A stretch of 64,000 nt of DNA, taken from positions 3,107,501-3,171,500 of the forward strand of contig JAWHQI010000262.1 in the NCBI GenBank assembly GCA_033032865.1, given 5' to 3'. The notes below the pieces were generated by a model. That model saw nothing but the letters and a program-made list of their open reading frames with translations. It did no database searches and was not told the DNA's origin. The position numbers and the translations under genes are program-made. How positions within the stretch are numbered: position 1 is the first letter of the stretch; every line of letters begins with the position of its first letter. This stretch comes from Dactylorhiza incarnata. Lineage: Eukaryota; Streptophyta; Magnoliopsida; Asparagales; Orchidaceae. This document shows, one piece after another, positions 53,258 to 62,509 of this stretch.

Positions 53258-54055
53258 TTAGTTGTGCTTGCCATGAAAGATTTGTTTAAAATTTTTTATT
53301 TCTGTTATTTCTTTTAAGATTTCTTTTTCAGAAATTGTTATTTTAAAATTAGATTTGAAAGTAATAGAGGTAGAGTTGGGAGTTAATTTTACCTCATTTA
53401 CCTTTTCTGATTTAGCTTCTGCATCGGGGATTTGATGTGAACCACCATATATGGCCATCATGCAGAAAGCTCTAGCTCTAAGTTCTTCTTCTTCTTCTTC
53501 TTCACTTAGGTTTGTTGATGGTTCTGCATCAAAAATACAATTAGTTGAAGAGATGAAAGAAGGTTTATTTACCATCCTGGAGAGGGAGGTCCAGATTCCT
53601 CTTGCAGAGGTGCAGTCTTCAAGCTTTTGAAGAATGTCTTTTGACACTGACTGAGCCAAGATCTGCATGGCTTTGGCATCTGCTTCTGAGGATGGAGAAG
53701 GTTCTGTAGATGGGGAAGGTTCTTTATGTTTATCAGTCCGCCCATCATCAGTACCGGCTTTGAATTTATCTGGCTTCATTTTGCAAACACGGGCAGTGAC
53801 ATCAGTCTCTCTGTTGCCACGTTTTCTTTTGTAAACAGGCCCTTTCATTGCTCTCGAAGGAGACTTGATACCCATGGAACTAGGTAATGCAGGTGTAACT
53901 GCCTTTGATGACATGAGGGGAAGTCCTGTCAAAATAGATTTGTAAATGTTCTCATCTATGGCATTCATATATAATTTAATTCTAATTTGCCATAGCTCAA
54001 ATCTATCCAAGTTACATAAAGGTGGATCTGTAATAGAGAAAATTGATGGAGCCAT
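53258..54055 (-). CDS. Gag-like ORF of the nested copia-like element
   Basis: An intact frame of 265 codons. The N-terminus (FELWQIRIKLYMNAIDENIY, about residues 20-39) and a later block (AKAMQILAQSVSKDILQKLE, then CTSARGIWTSL, about 127-158) match the copia gag signature in which a capsid helix ends in xxAKEIWxxL. A Lys/Arg/Ser-rich insert of about 65 residues separates the two halves and is unusual. An acidic run (SEEEEEEEL) follows near 185. No zinc knuckle is present. It ends without protease. It probably supplies or modifies capsid for the element while enzymes come from elsewhere. The start ATG is about 95 bases downstream of the primer-binding site, as expected. Confidence 0.7.
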   Translation of the reverse strand: MAPSIFSITDPPLCNLDRFELWQIRIKLYMNAIDENIYKSILTGLPLMSSKAVTPALPSSMGIKSPSRAMKGPVYKRKRGNRETDVTARVCKMKPDKFKAGTDDGRTDKHKEPSPSTEPSPSSEADAKAMQILAQSVSKDILQKLEDCTSARGIWTSLSRMVNKPSFISSTNCIFDAEPSTNLSEEEEEEELRARAFCMMAIYGGSHQIPDAEAKSEKVNEVKLTPNSTSITFKSNFKITISEKEILKEITEIKNFKQIFHGKHN

Positions 54056-54136
54056 TTTGAAAAACTATGTTGAACATATGAAAGAACTAAAGTGATCTTT
54101 GTGATCCAGGTGTTAGCCTGTAAAGAGATCAACACC

Positions 54137-54147
54137 CTCTGATACCA
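54137..54147 (-). other. Primer-binding site of the gag-only element
   Basis: TGGTATCAGAG on the minus strand, two bases inside the 5' LTR, an initiator-Met-type site. Confidence 0.85.
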
Positions 54148-54149
54148 AT

Positions 54150-55424
54150 TGAAAGTGGAGTGTTTTAGTTCTTATTCTTCTTAATAAAAGATCTTGTTTA
54201 AGTTTTACTTCCAAAATAAATGATATGTATATTTATATGTGTTTGCTGAAAGAGTAATATACACCAACAGTTGAAGTGCATAAATAATAAACAGCAAAAG
54301 AAATAAAGTAAACAAACAAGAAGCACTATCCAGATGACACAAGATATATAGTAGTTCCCCTCAACTGGTACATCTACTCTTCCACCCACTGGTAGGAATC
54401 CACTATGAGGTTGTTGATAAGTTGCCCTCACACCAGGTGAGCTGTTGATAAGGTGCTCTAACCAAACTGCAGGTTTTTGCTAAGGTGCCCTGTCACCGAG
54501 AGTTAACTTTTGAAGGGAGTTATAACCCTGTACAGGATGGGGTAAAGAGAGGAAAAATAAAAGAAGAAATTAAATTGTTCTTCTCTGTATAAGAAGACTC
54601 TTGATGATCCTGATATGGTGTTGAAAGGATCAGATGATGAAGAGCTCCCCTTGTTTTGTATAGATGAATGACAGTTCTGGAGGTCTCTTCCTTTTGATTG
54701 TTCAAATGCTTCTTCCTTCTTTTGCAGTGATGATCCTGAGCAATTGGTCGTGATTGTTGTCTCAGGATGTATGAGATCTGCAAGAGAATATTAGCAAAAG
54801 AAATAGATTTGCTTCTATGTATTTTCTTCTCTGTCTCTCCTATATCTGTATATTTCTTTCTGCTCTTCTCATGAATATATAGTCTGGAGAAAGCTTTTGA
54901 ATCCTTGCTCGGGAAAATGGAAAGAGATAAAATCTCTTTAATTTTGTTCCTTGGAAAGAGGAGTTGCCGATTTGACAATACAGAAATGGCAATATGCTTT
55001 TAATGCTGTAACGGCTAGATTAAATATTACAAAGAAAGATAGCCCAATAAAATATTAGTCGAGCTCTGGCTAGAATTTTGTCAAACACTGAACGACATTT
55101 GTCGAGTGCCTTTTGATGTGCTGAGCAATTCTCTGCAAATAAGATATTTTGTCGATCTTGATTTATCTCGTCGACCTGCTAAGTCTGGATGATCCAGTTC
55201 GTCGAGTGCCGTTCAGAGAATGCCTGCCCGCTCCAATTGTTCTGACTGGATTCGTCGAGCGCCGTTCGCTATTTGTCGAACGTAGAGAACTTATGTTATT
55301 TGCTTATGTATATTCTCCGATTCGATCGCATCATATTTAATTTGTGTTAATTTAGATTGATCAAAATTATTAGATTTAACAAAAGGATGGATCCTAACTC
55401 AAATCAAAAGCTATGGTTCCAACA
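54150..55424 (-). repeat. 5' LTR of the gag-only element
   Basis: 1275 bp and very similar to the other LTR. Differences include a shortened GTCGAGCG cluster (55080-55285) and a small insertion near 54690 (TTCCTTTTGATTG). Confidence 0.93.
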
Positions 55425-55429
55425 AAATG

Positions 55430-56575
55430 CAAATACCCGAGCATGCTCCTCTTCACTCGAAGAATAGACCATCACATCATCAATAAAAACCGCCACAAAC
55501 TAGTCCAGAAAATCTCGAAATACCCCGTTCATCAAATCTATTAAAGCAGAGGGCGCATTAGTCAGCCCAAAAGACACCACCAGGAACTCAAAATGCCCAT
55601 AACGCGTCCGGAAAGCAGTTCACGGAACATCTGAGTCGTGGATCCTCAACTGATGATAACCGGACCGAAGGTCAATCTTCGAGAACACGCAGCTACCCTG
55701 CAACTGATCAAACAAATCATCAATCTGTGGCAACATATGCCTATTTTTAATCGTAACCTTATTCAACTCCCTATAATCAATGCATTGCCTCGTGGTCCCA
55801 TCCTTCTTTTTTACGAATAGAACCGGCGCACCCCAAGGCGACGAACTCGGCCTAATAAAGCCAAACTGCAGCAACTCATCCAACTGGGTGCGCAGCTCCT
55901 CCAATTCCCGCAGCGCCATACGGTAGGGTGCCTTTGCAATAGTGCGGGTCCCAGGCTCCAAATCTATCACAAACTCTACTACTCGCTCAGGAGGAAGACC
56001 AGGAAGGTTGTCGGTAAAAACGTCCGGGTACTCCCGCACCACATGAATGTCTTCAACACAAGGCGACGATGCGCAAGCCGCAAGCAGAACTGAGACAAAG
56101 CAGACACAGCCATCAAACTCCGCCAAGGCTTGGGCACAGACCACCGACATGACTGAGGAAGTTTGACGCGGGAAGCCAAACACGCTCCTGGGCTGGCCAT
56201 CATCGATTAGGAAATCTAGACGCTTATCCCTGCACTGGATCACAACGTCATAACGGGCTAGCCAATCAATGCCCAGGGTCACATCGAAATCCTCCAAATC
56301 GATCACCTTCAAGTCAGCATAGGCCAAAAATCCCTCCAAAACAATCGGACACTGCCTTATGCACAGATCTGACACCACCGAATCTCCGAATGGGTACTTG
56401 ACACAAAATGGAGCATCAACACGCTCCAAGGCCCAGCGATGCCGATCAACAAACTTCTTGGCCACAAAAGAGTGAGTGGCACCCGAGTCAAAAAGAATGT
56501 GCGCCTAACAATCTCGGACCTTAAACTCGCCTAACAATGCAGTATAGACACCTGACATAACAAGGACGAGGCATT
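55430..56575 (-). pseudogene. Gypsy 2 protease and RT, 5' part
   Basis: The protease shows [13 protein letters not shown] near 56480. The linker continues through [10 protein letters not shown] and [10 protein letters not shown] to the RT motifs ([37 protein letters not shown]), and the catalytic FIDDVMVYS lies near 55480. Stops occur just before the protease core, after HDSDVP and before the FIDD box. At least two look like CpG or CpHpG C-to-T changes. The frame is cut by the nested element at 55424-55429 and resumes at 51216. Confidence 0.9.
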
Positions 56576-56609
56576 AATATAACGACTAAATTATCATACA
56601 AAGATTCGA

Positions 56610-57903
56610 CTACAACGAGAACGAGTATGAACCTGATATCACCTGGTTCGAGCACTGCGCTTCTTCCTTCGTCACTGCATTCAACTTCACCTTCCCTCGA
56701 TCCATCTGCTGCTGTTGAGGCGATGGCGGTGCCACGATTGGGAGTGAAAGCTGCTGGCCGGCCGACTGGAGTTGCGGACACTTGGACTTCACGTGTCCCC
56801 TTTGCCTACACTAGAAACATGACCTATCTTTCAACCGGCACCGAGTCGCGTCGTGGTCCCTCTGCCCGTAGTACCCACAAAACTTATCTTTCTTCCTACA
56901 CTGGGCGGCATCATGCCCCGCCTGATTGCAAAAAGTGCAAAGCTGGAGCTTCTTCGGGGCACCCTGAAGAGCCATCAGCTGCTGCTGCTCCTGCACACCC
57001 TGCCTCCTAAAACATTTTTCAAAGGGGTGGCCCACACGGCCACAGAAACTGCACACAACCCTGCCCTTCTTACTCGGAGCGGAGCTGCCTCCATCGCCTG
57101 CTTTTCTCTTCTCTTTTCTAAATTCCCTTCCTATATTTTTGGCATTCTTAATAGCTTCTACCTTCAACGCGGCCTCCACAGCATCCGCAAATCTCACGGA
57201 CCGGTAAGCACTGGCTAACTGCTGGATCTCACTACGGAGACCTCCCAAAAATCTCTTCACTCGGTTTTCCTCAGAGGCAACCAGATCCGGGGCGAACTTG
57301 CTCAGCTTGCTGAACTCAATCAAATACTCCCCTACTGTGAGTTGTCTTTGCTTCAGATGCAAGAAGTTATTCATTAGGCGATCTTGTTCAACTGCAGGCA
57401 GGAATTTCTTCAATAGTCTCCCCTTAAACTGATCCCACGAGCAACCTTCTGCGAGTGCCTCCTTCTCCCTGATCCACCAACCTTTTGCCAAACCCTTCAC
57501 CTGAAAGGCGGCAACCATCACTCTCTAGTCCACCGACATGCCATAATACGAGAACATCTCCTACATCGCCAAGATCCAATCATCAAGCGCCATAAAGTCT
57601 GCCTTCTCGTCATAAGTCGGGGGTCCTTGCCTCTGGAAGTGGGAAATAAAGTTCATCTCCAGCGGCAACGCAGCAGGTGGAACAAGGGGTGCAGGATGGA
57701 CTGGCTCAGGCTGGCTCGTCACGGGTTGCTGCCGCTGAGTGGCATTCAGCAACACCTGCATCTACTCCTGCATCGTGACCAACTGTCGTGCCAAAGTCTC
57801 GTTATTCAGACGTAGCTCTTCAATTACCGCTTCACTATGCGCACCTGATGTCTCGCCCTCAGACTGGGGAACATGTTTTGCAGGCCGACGCCTAGAAGCC
57901 ATA
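56610..57903 (-). pseudogene. Gypsy 2 gag with zinc knuckles
   Basis: ATG 57903 (MASRRRPAKHVPQ) is in the same position as in gypsy 1. A TAG after about 45 codons breaks it early. Downstream frames carry NFISHFQRQGPPTYD and LKQRQLTVGEYLIEFSKLS, then knuckles CSFCGRVGHPFEKC and CTFCNQAGHDAAQC, an altered CGYYGQRDHDATRC, and a final knuckle split by a stop (KSKCPQLQ). It is not translatable as a whole. Confidence 0.85.
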
Positions 57904-58563
57904 TCTAGCAGAAACAACAACAAACATCATGATAAGGCTGGACTCAAACCTCTAGGAAGGGAAAACATACAAATACTTGCTTTTGCTACTACTTTTCTCT
58001 AGGAAAAGTAAATACATAATATTTCGCTACACTCGGGATGGTATATCATCCATTATCTCTCGTGTACCTCTCCCGTATGCATATAAACTTAGCATCTTAC
58101 CTTTGAAATCATGTGTGTACATGTGTCATCGTGTAGATCTCTAGCTTGGCACGTGTGCTTATGCAATGTTATGCTATGCATGCAGTGCTATGCAAACTAA
58201 GAAAAAAGCCTTAATGCATGCTATGAGCGGCGTACAGATGCGATCTTATGCATCCCATACTACATATTATCGCATGCAACGAAAAAGAAAAATCTAATTG
58301 ACCCGCATGCGACCTACGTTATGCATCCCATACTACATAACAGTCGCATGTTGTCACCTATGAGGATCCATATACAGACACATATTATGCATCCCATACT
58401 ACATAATATGCCCTGTATACTTCTTTCATGCTTATGAGTGTAGTGTTCGTGCTTCAGCCGAGATCTACCAATTACCCATCGGTGAGGGTATACAATGAAT
58501 AACGATTCTCACTAGGCGGTTAACCGGGCCAACCAGACCATTTCCAGCAACCCGGTCAACCTC
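57904..58563 (-). ncRNA. Leader of gypsy element 2 with three conserved hairpins
   Basis: Hairpins lie at 58238-58275, 58307-58349 and 58381-58410. All have the loop CATCCCATACTA on the plus strand. Stems: ATGCGAT...TATG with two mismatches; ATGCGAC plus GTTATG with a bulge; and CATATTATG, identical to gypsy 1 copy 3. Distances from primer-binding site to hairpins agree with gypsy 1, while much of the sequence between hairpins differs. A cis-acting RNA element is inferred. Confidence 0.65.
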
Positions 58564-58575
58564 GCTCTGATACTA
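58564..58575 (-). other. Primer-binding site of gypsy element 2
   Basis: TAGTATCAGAGC on the minus strand, one change from the initiator-Met site, two bases inside the 5' LTR. Confidence 0.8.
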
Positions 58576-58577
58576 AC

Positions 58578-61076
58578 TGTCACAACCCATATTTTCCCCG
58601 AATTATGCTACGATATCAGAGTAAAGGGAAAAATACGCGTCGTGATGCCACGTCCTGCATGGGACAACTACAGACGTTCAGGCAAGCACTCAAACAAATA
58701 TTTTGGCGAGAAAAGAGGTATATAAAAAAAGAATTATCTTTTAACAAGAAAAAGATATGTGTGCACAACAGAAGACAATAGGTTCCTTTTATCCTAAGAG
58801 CGCTGAAGACCAAAAATTCCTCCTGGGCGTACGTAGGTCTAGATTTAGTATATTATAAGGAAGTACTTTTTTATGCTTTACAAATAGGTGATACATAATA
58901 GTGAGTAAAGCAAGGCATGCTAAAAACTTAATTTGCTAAAAGAGTTTCACGTTTTCCAAAGATAATACATTTCCCAGAGAGCACATGTGTACTAAAAACA
59001 AATTAGGAAAAAGGAAAACAAGTAGCAGCATAAGCAAGTAATCTGAGCAAAAGCCATACGGGCGCCAACAGATGACACGAACCCGCAGGTAAGAAAGAAT
59101 ACAATCCAAAAAAAGGGCTACAGCTAACAAAAAAACTGCATCCTTACCCACAAGGGAGGAGAGGCCTCGGTGGGTGAAACTGGTTGACTCAGCTCTAACA
59201 CCAGCGGCTGCTACTGAACTGAACCTGAGGCATCCATAAGAAAAGAATGCCTCAGCCCAAAGGGTGCAAGAAAACAGCAAGAAGGGAGAGAAAAGGATTA
59301 CATGATAAGTATGCTGATTAGCTATGGGCAAGCACGAATTTAACATTTTCCTTAAAACAATAGCACAAAACAGAAAGAAACATCTCCAGAACAGGGTATA
59401 AAGTAACCAAAAGAAGAGCAAGCCAAACCCAGCTGCTGCACAACAAGCCAAAAGAACTGAGGTGGGGACCTCAATATCAACCTACACTCCAGTCTAAAGC
59501 CACTATGGTGAGGGCCCATACGTCCACCCGCTCTTCAGTCAGAAACCACTGTGGTGAGGGCCCATACGTCCACCCACTCTCTAGTCCGAAACCACTGTGG
59601 TGAGGGCCCATACGTCCACCCACTCTCTAGTCCAAAACCATTTCCAACAAAACTTGTCAGCATCATGCTTGGTTTGATGCTCGAGGAGGGTCTTATGTTT
59701 AATATAGGGGAATGAACTTTGCTACTTGCACATATATATAAAGTTATACAATAGCATTTGATAACTTACTGTAAGTATGAAACCGTCGAGAACTGGTATG
59801 GATATAAAGTTCGAAGCCGAAATATATCTACATCCCTTTCAAATTTAACGATTAATGGCTTCGTTAAATCATCGAGAACTAGCAACAAAAATTCCCAGGG
59901 AATTTAGCCTCTAATCCCCCCAACCCGCCAGGCATTGGGAAACAAAATTCCTAAGGAATTTAGGATCTGGTTCCTCATACCGTCACGAATTACCAAGCAT
60001 GATTTCCTGCAATTTGGCCGCAAACCATCCAAATTCAACCAAATAAGTATGCTGAGGAGTTAGCAAATAATAACCCCCATACTAATATTTATTTTTAGCT
60101 ACTTATAAGCGAAACGCGCAGAATTTTGCAAGTAACAAAACCAGAGACTAGCCAAAAGGAACTAAACTTATCTAACATAAACCCGGGGCCACCAGCCCAA
60201 AGCTCCCCACAAAAGGGAGGGAAGAAATAAATAGTCCAAATAACATAAAATTCCTGGAGGGACAAGTCAACAACCCCAGCCTCTAAAATAACCCAACAAG
60301 AGTGATGCAAAGCAGCCCAAAAGAACAGAAATATCCCATGGATCCAACTGTAGACGCACCAAACCGATTCTACAAGGCAGCCCCCATCTTGACAAAAACA
60401 TAAAAGTAGCCCCCAACAAAATGCATAACAACAACCCCATTTAGACAAAACAAAATAGAAGCAGCCCCCAGCAAAAATGCATAACAGCAGCCCCATTTAG
60501 ACAAAACAACATAGAAGCAGCCCCCAACAAAATGCATAACAGCAGCCCCATTTAGACAAAACAACATAGAAGCAGTCCCCAGCAAAATGCATAACAGCAA
60601 CCCCATTTAGACAAAACAACATAGAAGCAGCCCCCAGCAAAATGCATAACAGTAGTCCCCATCAAAATGCATAACAGCAGCCCCATTTAGACAAAACAAC
60701 ATAGAAGTAGCCCCCAGCAAAATCAAATTATGAAATCAAGTAAGGATCTGCCAGCATAGTTCCATACCAGAAGAGCAACTGGAAAAGGGGGGTGGGAGGG
60801 GGAAGGGAAGAAGAAGAAGAAGAGTTTTCTTGCCTCAACAACAGGGCTCCGTCGAATCCTGACGAGCGAGAAAGAAGCTGCGCGGATCCACAGCCCCAAC
60901 GATGAAGACAGCCCCGACGACCAAGATTCCTCCTCCTTCGACCGCTCCGGCGCCTTGCGACAGTCGCCGACGGAAAACCCTAAACCTCCTAAACAGTGAG
61001 AGAGGGGTGCGGGAAGAGGAGAGCGAATCCGATGATCTGCTCATTTTTTTTCCACAACCATTTATATGTGTATATG

Positions 61077-61126
<50 letters not shown>

Positions 61127-61357
61127 CATATATAAATATATATGTATATATATACATATATTTCTTTAGGAAATGATCAAAATTGCCTATACGCACATAT
61201 ATGTAATATCCTAGCATCAAACTCACCGGACGGCAACGTACATGAAACGGTAACGCCCACCCGCATTAGTACCACGCAATGATAACTTTAGTATTTAAAC
61301 TATCAATATTACCATAACCCTCCTTAGAAGACTATAAGGAAATTCTGGGGTGTTACA
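58578..61357 (-). repeat. 5' LTR of gypsy element 2
   Basis: 2780 bp. Tandem arrays match those of the 3' LTR (about 59450-59645 and 60375-60720) with different copy number. A (CA)n-(TA)n microsatellite at 61075-61122 is expanded relative to the 3' LTR. Confidence 0.95.
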
Positions 61358-61916
61358 ACGACGACCACGACGACCACGACGACCATGGCGACCACGGTGA
61401 CCACGACGACCACGGCGACCACGGCGACCACGGCGACCACGGCGACCACGGCGACCACGGCGACCACGGCGACCACGGTGACCACGACGACGACAGTGAT
61501 GATGGTGATGACTGTGACGACGACGGCGACGACCATGACCGCGACGACGATGACGATGACCACGGAGATGATGACAACCACGGCGACCACGGCGTCGACG
61601 GTGACGACGGCGATGACCGCGATGACGACGACGGTGATGACGACGACGACGGAGAACACGGCGACGACGGCGACCATGGCGACCATGACAACGACGACGA
61701 CCATGACGACCACGGAGACCACGACGACCACGACAACGACGGAGACCACGGTGCCCATGGCGACGACGGCGATGACGGCGACCACGTTGACCATGACGAC
61801 CATGGTGACCACTGCCACCACTGCAACCACTGCAACCACTACCACCATTGCCATCACTGCCACCACTGCCACCACTTCCACCACTGCCGCCACTACTACC
61901 ACTACTACCACTACTA
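61358..61916. repeat. NAC-triplet array, right part
   Basis: The array continues with mostly GACCAC and GGCGACCAC units, a GAC/GAT-rich part (61490-61700), then CCACTGCCACCACTG units. Period 3 is kept throughout. Long Thr, Val and Trp/Ser frames are artefacts of the period. Confidence 0.95.
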
Positions 61917-61975
61917 CCCTAAAACCCTAAACCCTAAACCCTAAACCCTAAAAACACTAGAAACCCTAAACCCTA
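61917..61975 (+). repeat. Interstitial telomere-type repeats
   Basis: About seven units of CCCTAAA or CCCTAAAA, five of them contiguous, with a short break (aacactagaaa) before the last two. They are embedded in the NAC array. The motif is the common plant telomere repeat. Confidence 0.9.
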
Positions 61976-62120
61976 CACCACTCCCACCACTGCCACCACT
62001 GCCACCACTGCTACCACTGTCACCACTGCCACAACTGCCACCACTGCCACCACTGTCACCACTGCCACCACCACCACCACCACCATCACCACCACCACCA
62101 CCACCACTACTACTACCCAA
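61976..62120. repeat. NAC-triplet array, final part
   Basis: CCACCACTGCCACCACTG units and (CAC)n run to 62120, where the array ends just before the last element. Confidence 0.9.
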
Positions 62121-62127
62121 CGACAGT

Positions 62128-62495
62128 TGTTGAGATATTGTACTTCAGGAAACTTTTATTTTAGGCAACCCTAATGATGGCGTTGAGGCTAACACTGTGT
62201 CAGGTCAGATAATTCCTAAAGAGCTCCTGCAATCGCGGCGACTTCCCTCCTTTCCATATCATCGAGAGTTAACGCCCCACATTAAGACTAACGTCTAGCG
62301 TTAGACCTCTTTCATTTTCTCAGTCGACAAGCCATCTCGTCGATCGGCAAGCCATCTCATCGATCAGCAAGCCATCTCGTCGATCGTCATATCTGTTCAA
62401 ACCTGCATGCTAAAAATACAATGGCAAACAAGATCAAATACAAGTAGGATTTGTTATTCTCAAATCAAAGGGATGCGGGAAACCATGTTCCAACA
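62128..62495 (-). repeat. 3' LTR of the rightmost element
   Basis: 368 bp, starting TGTTGAG and ending TTCCAACA on the plus strand. It holds a 20-bp tandem repeat at 62323-62390 (GTCGATCGGCAAGCCATCTC, about 3.3 units). The five bases before it are ACAGT, the expected duplication. Confidence 0.7.
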
Positions 62496-62509
62496 ATCTC
62501 CCCATTTTG
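62496..62509 (-). other. Polypurine tract of the rightmost element
   Basis: CAAAATGGGGAGAT on the minus strand, directly next to the LTR. Confidence 0.7.

Larger units (their letters stand above)
51222..55424 (-). mobile_element. Gag-only copia-like element (TR-GAG type) nested in gypsy 2
   Basis: The element splits the gypsy 2 RT. LTRs on the plus strand start TGAAAGTGGAG and end GGTTCCAACA. The 5-bp duplication is AAACG (51217-51221) and AAATG (55425-55429), differing by a C-to-T transition at a CpG. The internal region is only about 1.6 kb, with an initiator-Met primer-binding site, one gag-like ORF and a polypurine tract, and no pol. It must borrow enzymes from a copia helper. Confidence 0.92.
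46075..61357 (-). mobile_element. Chromodomain Ty3/gypsy element 2 (Tekay-like), nearly full length
   Basis: Bounded by LTRs starting TGTCACAACCC and ending GTTACA, with a perfect duplication ACGAC (46070-46074 and 61358-61362) in the NAC array. It is minus-oriented, so the right LTR is the 5' LTR. Gag, protease, RT, RNase H, integrase and chromodomain are all represented, but with stops. A gag-only element is nested in the RT (51222-55424). LTR ends, leader hairpins and protein sequence show that it is a sister family of gypsy element 1. Confidence 0.95.

Noticed and set aside
61324..61930. Polyvaline and Thr/Met-rich ORFs near the right end
   Set aside because: Same triplet-array artefact; one of them also runs across the LTR boundary at 61357.
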